This document shows, piece after piece, positions 12,001 to 23,711 of a stretch of DNA of 64,000 nt (positions within the stretch are counted from its first letter, which is position 1; each line of letters begins with the position of its first letter). The stretch is from assembly GCA_947561585.1 (NCBI GenBank), contig CANNZV010001439.1, forward strand, positions 147,719 to 211,718. The letters run 5' to 3'. The notes under the pieces are model-generated. The model was given only the letters and a program-made list of their open reading frames with translations. It ran no database searches and was not told the DNA's origin. This DNA is from Caprella mutica (lineage: Eukaryota > Arthropoda > Malacostraca > Amphipoda > Caprellidae). A program made the position numbers and the translations under genes.

Positions 12001-14787
12001 ACAAATAATATTCCACTAGGGATGAACTCTTACGGTGAAGAACATTCATACAATATCAATTCACAGTCAATACAAATAATATTCCACTAGAGATGAACTC
12101 TTACGGTGAAGAACATTCATACAATATCTATTTATAGTCAATACAAATAATATTCCACTAGGGATGAACTCTTACGGTGAAGAACATTCATACAATATCT
12201 ATTTACAGTCAATACAAATAATATTCCACTAGAGATGAACTCTTACGGTGAAGAACATTCATACAATATCTATTTACAGTCAATACAAATAATATTCCAC
12301 TAGGGATGAACTCTTACGGTGAAGAACAATCATACAATATCAATTCACAGTCAATACAAATAATATTCCACTAGGGATGAACTCTTACGGTGAAGAACAT
12401 TCATACAATATCTATTTACAGTCAATACAAATAATATTCCACTAGAGATGAACTCTTACGGTGAAGAACAATCATACAATATCAATTCACAGTCAATACA
12501 AATAATATTCCACTAGGGATGAACTCTTACGGTGAAGAACATTCATACAATATCTATTTACAGTCAATACAAATAATATTTCACTAGAGATGAACTCTTA
12601 CGGTGAAGAACATTCATACAATATCTATTTACAGTCAATACAAATAATATTCCACTAGAGATGAACTCTTACGGTGAAGAACATTCATACAATATCTATT
12701 TACAGTCAATACAAATAATATTCCACTAGGGATGAACTCTTACGGTGAAGAACATTCATACAATATCAATTCACAGTCAATACAAATAATATTCCACTAG
12801 AGATGAATTCTTACGGTGAAGAACATTCACACAATATCTATTTACAGTCAATACAAATAATATTCCACTAGGGATGAACTCTTACGGTGAAGAACATTCA
12901 TACAATATCTATTTACAGTCAATACAAATAATATTCCACTAGAGATGAACTCTTACGGTGAAGAACATTCATACAATATCTATTTACAGTCAATACAAAT
13001 AATATTCCACTAGGGATGAACTCTTACGGTGAAGAACATTCATACAATATCAATTCACAGTCAATACAAATAATATTCCACTAGAGATGAATTCTTACGG
13101 TGAAGAACATTCACACAATATCTATTTACAGTCAATACAAATAATATTCCACTAGGGATGAACTCTTACGGTGAAGAACATTCATACAATATCAATTCAC
13201 AGTCAATACAAATAATATTCCACTAGAGATGAATTCTTACGGTGAAGAACATTCACACAATATCTATTTACAGTCAATACAAATAATATTCCACTAGGGA
13301 TGAACTCTTACGGTGAAGAACATTCATACAATATCAATTCACAGTCAATACAAATAATATTCCACTAGAGATGAACTCTTACGGTGAAGAACATTCATAC
13401 AATATCTATTTATAGTCAATACAAATAATATTCCACTAGGGATGAACTCTTACGGTGAAGAACATTCATACAATATCTATTTACAGTCAATACAAATAAT
13501 ATTCCACTAGAGATGAACTCTTACGGTGAAGAACATTCATACAATATCTATTTACAGTCAATACAAATAATATTCCACTAGGGATGAACTCTTACGGTGA
13601 AGAACAATCATACAATATCAATTCACAGTCAATACAAATAATATTCCACTAGGGATGAACTCTTACGGTGAAGAACATTCATACAATATCTATTTACAGT
13701 CAATACAAATAATATTCCACTAGAGATGAACTCTTACGGTGAAGAACATTCATACAATATCAATTCACAGTCAATACAAATAATATTCCACTAGAGATGA
13801 ACTCTTACGGTGAAGAACATTCATACAATATCTATTTACAGTCAATACAAATAATATTCCACTAGAGATGAACTCTTACGGTGAAGAACATTCATACAAT
13901 ATCTATTTACAGTCAATACAAATAATATTCCACTAGGGATGGACTCTTACGGTGAAGAACATTCATACAATATCTATTTACAGTCAATACAAATAATATT
14001 TCGCTAGGGATGAACTCATACGGTGAAGAACATTCATACGATATCTATTTACAGTCAATACAAATAATATTCCACTAGGGATGAACTCTTATGGTGAAGA
14101 ACATTCATACAATATCTATTTACAGTCAATACAAATAATATTCCACTAGGGATGGACTCTTACGGTGAAGAACATTCATACAATATCTATTTACAGTCAA
14201 TACAAATAATATTCCACTAGGGATGAACTCTTATGGTGAAGAACATTCATACAATATCTATTTACAGTCAATACAAATAATATTCCACTAGGGATGAACT
14301 CTTACGGTGAAGAACATTCATACAATATCTATTTACAGTCAATACAAATAATATTCCACTAGGGATGGACTCTTACGGTGAAGAACATTCATACAATATC
14401 TATTTACAGTCAATACAAATAATATTTCGCTAGGGATGAACTCTTACGGTGAAGAACATTCATACAATATCTATTTACAGTCAATACAAATAATATTCCA
14501 CTAGGGATGGACTCTTACGGTGAAGAACATTCATACAATATCTATTTACAGTCAATACAAATAATATTTCGCTAGGGATGAACTCTTACGGTGAAGAACA
14601 TTCATACAATATCTATTCACAGTCAATACAAATAATATTTCACTAGGGATGAACTCTTACGGTGAAGAACATTCATACAATATCTATTTACAGTCAATAC
14701 AAATAATATTTCACTAGGGATGAACTCTTACGGTGAAGAACATTCATACAATACCTATTTACAGTCAATACAAATAATATTTCACTA
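9048..14787. repeat. 71-bp minisatellite, about 81 copies
   Basis: Units of 71 bp containing gatgaactcttacggtgaag, then aacattcatacaatatctat, then ttacagtcaatacaaataat and attccactag. The first unit starts inside the candidate exon (ttacggtgaag at 9048). Each unit carries a GT in acggtgaag and an AG in tatttacag, resembling a weak splice donor and acceptor. Diagnostic variants recur exactly 1278 bp (18 units) apart: tatagtca at 12133 and 13411, tttcactagag at 11301 and 12579, caatcat at 11191/12469 and 12327/13605. About 1.2-1.3 kb of array was therefore tandemly duplicated. The right end is the most diverged part (gatggactc, tttcgctag), and a degenerate half-unit continues to about 14870. 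Confidence 0.95.
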
Positions 14788-14870
14788 TTTTGGGTTGAAC
14801 TCTTGCGATAAAAATGTCCGTTCGGCCAACTGTCGGTTCGGTCAAATATCCGTATACCGTCAATACAAGT

Positions 14871-16152
14871 TACTAAAATTCGTTAATAATATCGATTTTT
14901 TTTTCTCTCTGTTCCATTGTTAATTTCTTAATAACATAATTACAAGAGGTGTAAGTTATGAAAATGTTAGATTTGTTTTAGAAAGAGACAGTAGTTCTCG
15001 AGTTACAGGATATTTGCTCTACAGTACCTAATTCTTTAGTTGCTATAACTACAGGTGCAAGAGGAGAAGGTGTTCAGTTTCGTAAGTCCTAATCCACTCT
15101 ACGCAATAATCCACTCTTTAAAATCTAAAGACAAATTGTTTAACTAGTCTGATAATTGCTGGTACAAACCAGTTCAAAGAAGCCCCTCTAAGCCTTGAAT
15201 ATGCAAGGTAGGTCAGGTATATGCTGAGAAAATAGAAGAATTTGTGCTTCTCATTTCCACTGTGATTTCATTAAATGTTCTGAAGTGTCTACTTTATCTT
15301 TCTAGTATTTTAACGGGTACTTTCGTCATCAAATTTCTATTGAATTTTCTAAGACTAGGATAAAATAAATTTAACACTTTTATTGCTAAATGGTAGCATG
15401 GTTACACGCATTGTAAATAAATAATTATTCCTCCCTTACGTCATAACGGACATTCAAGATGGCGCTATATAACGGCCTGGTGAATATTGTACAAGTAGAC
15501 ACTGTGGCCATAGAGTTAAGAGACTCTTTCGGTATCATGGATACATATATTTTAATCTAATATTATACACATTTTATACAATGTGATATTGTGTATATAC
15601 ATAATTAAATGTTATTCTCAAATCAAATTAATAAACCTAATTATTTTTAACAAGTAAATATTTTTTGAGTTATAAATATTTTTTCATGTTTTTTTCCGGT
15701 GTATAATGTAACAAATGAAGCATTGCAGTTTATATTATGTTAAATACCATTCAAACAGCATATTCTATTTCTCTTCTATTTACGCCATTTATCGTAACTT
15801 GCACACCTGTGTGGTAGGTGCTACCTGTTAATTACCTTCTCCAGCAGTAATAAGTTATATTATATTAGTCTAATATATAATTATAATAATATAATTATTC
15901 CTCATATGTAAAATATACCAAAAATGATATTTATTTAGTTAAAAGTGTGCAAAAGATACAAGTAATTCAAATCATTAGGTGTTATTAAAAGTATAATGTA
16001 TTATTTTTCCATAATATGCCGTAATGCCAAATCCCTCCAATTGATGCCAGTGCTCACCACAATAAGGTCCAGTGTCGCTATTTTTAGTCTAACCGTCAAT
16101 AAGGCGGGTTCCCATCACCAGATTATTGGGGTCAAACGTCCACCTGACTGAA
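14871..16152. other. Unique AT-rich DNA
   Basis: No gene recognised. It holds a CTCF-like or YY1-like motif (caagatggcgcta, 15455-15467) next to a CRE-like ttacgtca at about 15436, and otherwise A/T-rich sequence. Confidence 0.45.
15455..15467 (+). promoter_or_regulatory. AGATGGCGC motif (CTCF/YY1-like)
   Basis: The sequence caagatggcgcta matches the AGRTGGCGC core of insect CTCF and also the YY1/Pho-type AAGATGGC core. A single short match is weak evidence. It is listed because related motifs recur at 19549, 19768, 19788, 23041 and 23126. Confidence 0.25.
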
Positions 16153-16460
16153 GGTGAACCTACGGGGTGAACCTACAATGAACCTACGAGGTGAACCTAC
16201 AGTGAACCTACGAGGTGAACCTACGGGGTGAACCTACGGGGTGAACCTACAGTGAACCTACGGGGTGAACTTACAGTGTGAACCTACAGTGAACCTACGA
16301 GGTGAACCTACAGAGTGAACCTACGGGGTGAACCTACAGTGTGAACCTACGGGGTGAACCTACGGGATGAAACTACGGGGTGAACCTACGGGGTGAACCT
16401 ACAGTGTGAACCTACGGGGTGAACCTACGGGGTGAACCTACAGGGTAAAACTACGGGGTT
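16153..16460. repeat. 13-14-bp array (gtgaacctacgggg)
   Basis: About 22 tandem copies of gtgaacctacgggg, with shorter variants ending acagt or acgag. A stray copy lies at 16481-16495. The period is irregular, so this is a decayed array. Confidence 0.9.
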
Positions 16461-17141
16461 TATCCCGTACTTACTGCATATAGGGTGAACCTACTGCTTA
16501 CCTGTAATTAAAAATGTTTAGAGTAGATATTTACCACACCACTCTATAGGGATCATTGTTAATGATTTTTCAGCAGTTCTTCTTCAAATATAAAATAATT
16601 GATAATCAATTTAAATACAAATTAATTGATATTTCATTTAAATATAAATTAATTGACAATTAATTTAAATTTTACCTGTACAATATTGTTATACCGTCTT
16701 TGATATCAATTATTCATTTGAATTTACCTAGTTTAAAAAAACAGAATTCAGTCTCTTTGAGCTTTATGTCTTTAGTTTAACGAGATTTTTTAAATAAAAG
16801 AATATTTTCAAATTAGGATATAGGTTGAGTTCAGATTAATTTACTGAAATAATAAATAAATTTAAAGTGAGTGAAGGACATGAATACTGACAGTAGTTAA
16901 AATAGTTAATTTAAATCAGTTGATGCATCGGCAATGTGTAACTGGTCGCTAACTGAGTACATACCCCAGGCTCGCCAATTCCTTTCTCTCGTAGGCCTAG
17001 TCTTTTTAGGCCTAAGTGCATTTGTCGCAATGCACCTGTTGTTGTGAGTGCAGTTTTAGCCGCTAAGAGGCGCAGCAGACGCACTTAATTACTATAGTGC
17101 ATTTACATAAGAAAAAACTACCCGAGTACTGGAAGATAAAC
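16461..17141. other. Unique AT-rich DNA
   Basis: Spacer between two 14-bp arrays. It contains three similar stretches at about 16590-16670 built on aattaattga with ataat/aaata words, a weak local repetition. No gene recognised. Confidence 0.45.
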
Positions 17142-17910
17142 AACAGGAAAATGGTAACAGGAAAATGATAACAGGCAAATGGTAACAGGAAAATGATAAC
17201 AGGAAAATGGTAACAGGCAAATGGTAACAGGCAAATGGTAACAGGAAAATGATAACAGGAAAATGGTAACAGGAAAATGGTAACAGGCAAATGGTAACAG
17301 GCAAATGGTAACAGGAAAATGATAACAGGAAAATGGTAACAGGAAAATGGTAACAGGCAAATGGTAACAGGAAAATGATAACAGGAAAATGATAACAGGC
17401 AAATGTTAACAGGCAAATGTATACAGGCAAATGGCAACATGAAAAGGTTAACAGGAAAATGTTAACAGGCAAATGTTAACAGGAAAATGTATACAGGCAA
17501 ATGGCAACAGGCAAAGGTTAACAGGAAAATGTTTAACAGGCAAATGTTAACAGGAAAATGTATACAGGCAAATGGCAACAGGAAAAGGTTAACAGGAAAA
17601 TGTTAACAGGCAAATGTTAACAGGAAAATGTATACAGGCAAATGGCAACAGGAAAAGGTTAACAGGAAAATGTTAACAGGCAAATGGTAACAGGCAAAAA
17701 GGAACAAGCAAATAGCAACAGGCAAATGGTAACAGGCAAAGGTTAACAGGCAAATGTTAACAGGCAAATGTTAACAGGCAAATGGTAACAGGCAAAAAGG
17801 AACAAGCAAATAGCAACAGGCAAATGGTAACAGGCAAAGGTTAACAGGCAAATGTTAACCGGCAAATGTTAACAGGCAAATAGTAACAGGCAAATAGTAA
17901 CAGGCAAATG
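17142..17910. repeat. 14-bp minisatellite, about 55 copies
   Basis: Units aacaggaaaatggt and aacaggcaaatggt with variants (atgata, atgtta, atgtat). A larger unit of about 70 bp repeats in the middle (aacaggaaaatgtatacagg recurring at 17482, 17550 and 17618). Open minus-strand frames here are by-products. Confidence 0.94.
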
Positions 17911-19548
17911 CATCTTTTTATTTATTACATTTTTTTAGGAAAAATTATTTACAATTTTATTTACATTTTCTCCATTTAAATCTAAAAATATGAATTTATT
18001 ATTAATTATTCATTTTTTTCAATTAGATTATTTTCTAAATCGACTGATGAATGCACATTGTATATTAATTATATTTTGATGTACTTAACAGTCAGTATAT
18101 AAATTAATTCACTTGGTTATCTTTAACATTCATTCATTCCGACTGTCAATTTAAAAAATACAGCCAAAATGAATATAAATAATACAAACATTAATATTAA
18201 CGATATCTGCCATTAATAACTCCCAATTTTGTTCATAGCCAATTCTACTGCAATGATGTTTGTATTAGCTTTGGCGTGACTCAGCATTAATTCTTACCAT
18301 TGAAACTACTCCATAAAATGGATAAACAAATGCACATAGTAATTACTATCAAATTTATCTTCGTACAAAAAAAAATGCGCGATAAGATAGTAAAGAATTA
18401 ATTCTAATAAAAAAGATTATGAATATTAAGAATTATTAAGAAAATTATTATTTTTCTATATTAATAAAAAGTAAAATTTCTAAACCAATTTAGAAGCTTT
18501 CATTTCATAACTTTTACTTTTTCACATAATTACATACTATTAGACGAAAAGAATGTGATACATGGTAAGATACTCTTACTATGAGCATTTATTCAAAATA
18601 ATTAGGCATAAGTCAGAGCTGCCTCCAGTCACGAGTGTGTTTGAGAACATAAGGGTGAATGTCTCGCTACAATCAGTTAACTGTAACCCTTACCGACATG
18701 CGCTAAAATCGCGCGCACCAAGCTTTGGCTAACCCCGTCCATATAACAGTAATGCCTAGAAACGCTTGCTAATTATCTTTGTTATTTTATTTCAAATTGA
18801 TTTTTTTTTCGCGTTTACCAATGAATGTGTTGATGTAAAATGAAGATTATTATGAAAAAAATAATCCAGAAGTCGATTGGTTAATATTTTATAAGAGTTT
18901 TAGCGATGACTGGTTCACCCGAGCCAGCGGCTAGATCACTGAAGGAACTTTCAAGAGTTAGGTTAGTAGAGCTAATTAACTGAATAAATTATTATAGAGA
19001 TAACTCTCGGGTTCTAAGGTAGATAGGGACCGTAAAAATGGAGGCAATTGCGTAAAACTGGAGTCACACAATTATAAATATAGGAAACTAAGACTAGAGC
19101 CAAAACTGGGGTAACTTAATTTATAGACCAGAAGTCAAATATTTCAGAGATTGTTAACGCGAATGCCAATGGAAACATACTTAATAATAAGTTTATTAAT
19201 CGATCACATGTTAAAAGTATACAGTAAGAAAAAAGATATTGACATAATATTTACTACGATTTGAAAGAACTAGAGTAGAAAAAAGACATTTAATCGATTA
19301 AGCCGATTGGTAGCCAACGAGGTGACTATTTGCCATGCTTTTAGATGTGGATCATTATTCAAAATATGACAAAAACGATACCGTAAAAGTGGAGGTTCGT
19401 AAAGTTAGAGATACGTTAAAGAGATAGTAAAGTAAAAATTAAACAATTGCCAAATTGATTTTAAATCGATTCAGAATATTTAATTATGTAATATTTGAAT
19501 GCTCGTGTATTTTTAAAATGTTCATATAAAAAGTATATAATAAAATTA

Positions 19549-19562
19549 GCGACACCTAGCGG
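19549..19562 (-). promoter_or_regulatory. CTCF-like motif, imperfect
   Basis: gcgacacctagcgg reads on the minus strand as ccgctaggtgtcgc. It matches the general CTCF consensus CCASYAGRKGGCRS, apart from G for A at position 3 and T for G in the GGC core. Confidence 0.25.
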
Positions 19563-19767
19563 AAGCATTACCAATCATTAGTGTGTACATGAGTATGTTT
19601 GTTGTTTTCATATTAATTTAAGTATCCAGTAATCATGCTTTGTTTGGGTCAAAATGGTGAAAAGATTATGTGAATTCGTAAACAAGAAGGCATAGTTTTA
19701 AAAATAAAGCCATCTCTTCACATGAGCTAAAATCTAGGTAGAAAATTAACTCAGTTTGTATGTGTAC

Positions 19768-19802
19768 AAGATGGCGACCCTGATTGTGGCGCCATCTACC
19801 GT
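19768..19802. promoter_or_regulatory. Two opposed AGATGGCG motifs
   Basis: caagatggcga on the plus strand (19768-19778) is followed by ggcgccatctaccg (19788-19801), whose minus strand reads cggtagatggcgcc. The pair is arranged head to head with about 10 bp between cores. Both match the insect CTCF AGRTGGCG core. Confidence 0.3.
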
Positions 19803-20037
19803 TAGCATTTGTTAGGAAATTAATTATATAAAAATGATATATTTCCATTATCAAATTTTGTTGAACATTGCAATGTCACATGATATACTTTATTCTTACT
19901 AAGCAATCATTTGACATTAAAATTGTTTAAACAAAAAATGAGTGTACTTCCCCTTTAAACACGAGAGTTACCTGTAATAGCTGGACCGTAAAATACAGTA
20001 CTATCAAAAATTCGTAAAATCTTTCAAAACATGTATT

Positions 20038-20221
20038 AACTAGATGACTTGCACTCAGTAGAACGCATACCTTCGCCATCGCTTTTAAATGACCTTGACA
20101 TTAACCTTTGACCCAAACTCTAACCAAATGGTTCCTGGACATTGACCAATCGTCCCATCAAATGTCAGACAATTTGGTGGAGTACTTTTTGAGTTATGCG
20201 AATAAAAAGATTACTCCAATA
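20038..20221 (-). repeat. Dispersed repeat family A, minus-strand copy
   Basis: On the minus strand this shares, in order, actcaaaaagta, tgggacgattggtca, gtcaaaggt, aaggtcattta, gcgaaggtatgcg and a terminal ctagtt with 27714-28053. The reverse orientation shows a dispersed, mobile-derived repeat. I recall similar sequences being abundant in several invertebrate genomes; that part is memory, not shown here. Confidence 0.75.
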
Positions 20222-20254
20222 TTGTAACCCTACATAAAATGTATCTATTATTAC

Positions 20255-20433
20255 TAGGGTTGTGACAATATGCGTTTAAAATAATAGATCCAGAAAACAC
20301 TATAGGCGGAGTGAATTAAAGAATATTTAATCGTTCTAAACCAGCGGTATATAGTATTCGATATCATTTCATTAAATTTCCTCTCTGATATTCTTAAGAT
20401 CTATTATTTTAAACGCATATTGTCACAACCCTA
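20255..20433. mobile_element. hAT-type MITE with 36-bp perfect TIRs
   Basis: The first 36 bases (20255-20290, starting tagggttgtgacaatatgcg) are the exact reverse complement of 20398-20433. The flanking 8 bases are attattac on the left and attattat on the right, a near-perfect 8-bp target duplication as made by hAT transposases. The 107-bp centre has no coding capacity. The start tagggttgtgac fits hAT termini. A related single end lies at 56781. Confidence 0.85.
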
Positions 20434-20541
20434 ATTATTATTGTAAAATGATGAATATTCACTGAATTTACTACCTACAACACTTTTAAAATAATTAAAT
20501 GATTTCGTGTGATGACTTAAAGATAGAGTTAGAAACTATTA

Positions 20542-22104
20542 TAGTGTGGATGGATGTGGATAGATGTGGTAGATGTGGATAGATGTGGATAGATGTGGTA
20601 GATGTGGATAGATGTGGTAGATGTGGATAGATGTGGTAGATGTGGTAGATGTGGATAGATGTGGTAGATGTGGATAGTGTGGTAGATGTGGATAGTGTGG
20701 TAGATGTGGATAGTGCAGTAGATGTGGATAGATGTGGATAGTGTGGTAGATGTGGATAGATGTGGTAGATGTGGATAGATGTGGTAGATGTGGATAATGT
20801 GGTAGATGTGGATAGATGTGGTAGATGTGGATAGTGTGGTAGATGTGGATAGTGTGGTAGATGTGGATAGTGTGGTAGATGTGGATAGTGCAGTAGATGT
20901 GGATAGATGTGGATAGTGTGGTAGATGTGGATAGTGTGGTAGATGTGGATAGTGTGGTAGATGTGGATAGATGTGGATAGTGCGGTAGATGTGGATAGAT
21001 GTGGATAGTGTGGTAGATGTGGATAGTGTGGTAGATGTGGATAGTGCAGTAGATGTGGATAGATGTGGATAGTGTGGTAGATGTGGATAGTGTGGTAGAT
21101 GTGGATAGATGTAGATAGTGCGGTAGATGTGGATAGATGTGGATAGTGTGGTAGATGTGGATAGATGTAGATAGTGCGGTAGATGTGGATAGATGTGGAT
21201 AGTGTGGTAGATGTGGATAGTGTGGTAGATGTGGATAGTGCGGTAGATTTGGATAGTGTGGTAGATGTGGATAGTGTGGTAGATGTGGATAGATGTGGTA
21301 GATGTGGATAGTGTGGTAGATGTGGATAGTGTGGTAGATGTGGATAGTGTGGTAGATGTGGATAGTGTGGTAGATGTGGATAGTGTGGTAGATGTGGATA
21401 GATGTGGTAGATGTGGATAGTGCGGTAGATGTGGATAGATGTGGATAGTGTGGTAGATGTGGATAGTGCGGTAGATGTGGATAGATTTGGTAGATGTGGA
21501 TAGTGTGGTAGATGTGGATAGATGTGGATAGTGCGGTAGATGTGGATAGATGTGGATAGTGTGGTAGATGTGGATAGTGTGGTAGATGTGGATAGTGTGG
21601 TAGATGTGGATAGTGTGGTAGATGTGGATAGATGTGGATAGTGCGGTAGATGTGGATAGTGTGGTAGATGTGGATAGTGTGGTAGATGTGGATAGATGTG
21701 GATAGATGTGGATAGTGCGGTAGATGTGGATAGTGTGGTAGATGTGGATAGTGTGGTAGATGTGGATAGTGCAGTAGATGTGGATAGATGTGGATAGTGT
21801 GGTAGATGTGGATAGTGTGGTAGATGTGGATAGATGTAGATAGTGCGGTAGATGTGGATAGATGTGGATAGTGTGGTAGATGTGGATAGTGTGGTAGATG
21901 TGGATAGTGCGGTAGATTTGGATAGTGTGGTAGATGTGGATAGTGTGGTAGATGTGGATAGATGTGGTAGATGTGGATAGTGTGGTAGATGTGGATAGTG
22001 TGGTAGATGTGGATAGTGCGGTAGATGTGGATAGATGTGGATAGTGTGGTAGATGTGGATAGTGCGGTAGATGTGGATAGTGCGGTAGATGTGGATAGTG
22101 TGGG
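20542..22104. repeat. 18-bp minisatellite built of 10- and 8-bp modules
   Basis: About 1.56 kb of units tagatgtggatagtgtgg mixed with 10-bp modules (tagatgtgga). The module order is irregular, but longer blocks repeat (for example the block around gtagatttggatagtgtgg at 21243 recurs at 21911). Purine/T-rich strand asymmetry is strong: one strand is almost free of C. A residual half unit follows at 22111. Confidence 0.94.
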
Positions 22105-22804
22105 GCAGGCCTGTGGATAGTCAGTTCTACAAAAAGTGTTAAACAGTCATTCTATCAACAGCGCCTCATAAAGTTGGTGGAAATAAAACAAAAATCAAAG
22201 AAACAGCAATTAAAAAGAAAAACAATTATTTGCTGCAGTATCATTGATACGGGGGTAACATTTATATTAATTATTGAAAATATAGGAGTTTTGATCCTAA
22301 AGAGCAATAAATATAATTTTGTTCAATTAAATATATTGTATAATGTATATGCACAGTAAATATACCATATATGTAGCATTTGAATATAACCCTAAACTCA
22401 TTATATCAATGGAACTTCCAACGAATGAACAACAGGTACTGTACTAGTGTGAATAATGTGACTATAGTCCACTAACCAAACTGTACAAGTAAAGTTATTA
22501 GCAGTAAATCATTGTGCGAAATCACACCTTGCATCCAGTGCCTCGCCATGCATATCCTTATGATCCTTACGTAGCTAGGGGTGCAATCCTTCCGGTTCAT
22601 CTCTGCCGGACATCAGCAATCAGAAGCGCCATGGAAGATGTAAAAGATATTGCAACTAGAGCCAAAAGTAGAAAGAACACGTCTTTAGCTTTTTCGCGAA
22701 GGCTACTCATGAGTTCATTATGAGTAGTAATGAATTTGTTTACTAATGTTTATGTACTTATAGCATATTTTAATCTATTGATATAGTGTTTATTTCAAAA
22801 ATGT
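22105..22804. other. Unique DNA, no convincing gene
   Basis: Contains a less AT-rich stretch at about 22508-22723 with a short open frame (ends ...RRLLMSSL). The only good acceptor before it (ttattagcag, ending 22504) puts a stop codon in that frame, so it is not called as an exon. Confidence 0.4.
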
Positions 22805-22915
22805 GATAGGACAATAATATGTCCTACCAGTCATGTACATCACAGATTATTGGGACAATATATCCCAATAGAATATAAATGTTACTAGTGGGACATATTA
22901 ACCCATTCGGCGCGA
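22805..22915. mobile_element. Possible piggyBac-like terminal remnant
   Basis: ttaacccattcggcgcg at 22889 is followed by aaaaggttaa ending at 22915. Two hairpin-forming motifs lie to the left: ataggac...gtcctac at about 22807-22826 and attggga...tcccaat at 22849-22869. TTAACCC ends with gggaca/tgtccc subterminal motifs resemble piggyBac-type ends, but no partner end was found. Tentative. Confidence 0.3.
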
Positions 22916-23040
22916 AAAGGTTAAAGACCCAGTGAATCTTTCATCTTATGACAGAAATGTGAATAAAGTTATTTCTTAGCATCAACAATAGAATAATATT
23001 GAACTGTTTGATTGTAAAAGCCTTATTAAATTATATAGTT

Positions 23041-23054
23041 ACGCCATCTAGCGG
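23041..23054 (-). promoter_or_regulatory. CTCF-like motif, strong match
   Basis: acgccatctagcgg; the minus strand ccgctagatggcgt fits CCASYAGRKGGCRS at almost every position (G for A at position 3, T at the last). The identical 14-mer occurs 85 bp downstream in the same orientation. Confidence 0.4.
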
Positions 23055-23125
23055 TGAAAACGTCAATCTCCGTGCGTGCGTTTGTCACGTTTGTGTTCAT
23101 AATATTTGTCAGCAAATCTGTAGCA

Positions 23126-23139
23126 ACGCCATCTAGCGG
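23126..23139 (-). promoter_or_regulatory. CTCF-like motif, identical second copy
   Basis: Same 14-mer acgccatctagcgg as at 23041, same orientation. The flanks differ, so this is not simply a visible tandem duplication of a larger block. Confidence 0.4.
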
Positions 23140-23711
23140 TACAACTGACTATTTATCCACTTAACCCTAATTTCTCAGCTGTTTCATTATATTAAGATGC
23201 ATAATTTCTAGAGTGTGTCACAATAATGTATGTCTGTTAGTTAGTGAAATGAAGAGGAGAAAAGCGGACTGAGTCTTTAACATCATGACTATCATATTAA
23301 TACCTGTTAGAGCTCACTAATGGTGTTCAATGTGGTTTAATTTTAGGGGCTACTTCCTCTTCACTTCCTAGGAAAGTGCAAAGATTTATTTGCTTCCTTG
23401 CGCAAAGCGTGCGGCAATTGTCTCCAAGCATCTGTAGATCCGGCAACACAACACATAACGAGTTTAAATTATATAGTATTTCTTATATATATATTTCATC
23501 TTACTTCTGTGTTTATGCTATATATCTTTATTCTACATCTATTTAATTTAAATCTATTTATTTTAGATCAGTTTTGTTTTACATCTGTTTAAATTACAAT
23601 TGTTTTATTTGATTGGAAAGATTCATAATCAACGGGAAATCCACAATATTAGAGGTTATTTAAAAGCTTGAAAACTGAATCAACGCAGAGTTTAATAACC
23701 AGTAATATTAA

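Larger units (their letters stand above)
17911..20037. other. Unique AT-rich DNA with CTCF-like motifs
   Basis: No gene recognised. The fragment accgtaaaaatggagg at 19029 and its relative accgtaaaagtggagg at 19380 suggest a diverged local duplication. CTCF-like motifs occur at 19549-19562 and 19768-19802. A small minus-strand open frame (19666-19854) has no recognisable product. Confidence 0.45.
22916..23711. other. Unique DNA with two CTCF-like sites
   Basis: Carries the motif pair at 23041 and 23126 and an outlying, degenerate group of the 16-bp repeat at about 23525-23612 (acatctgtttaaattac). No gene recognised. Confidence 0.45.

Noticed and set aside
17063..17472. Minus-strand frames rich in CYHFPVT
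   Set aside because: By-products of the 14-bp array, open in all three frames with the same periodic peptide.
22514..22723. Open frame ending RRLLMSSL as a terminal exon
   Set aside because: The best acceptor (AG at 22503-22504) is followed at once by TAA in that frame, there is no recognisable domain, and the start is a GTG. Composition alone is not enough.
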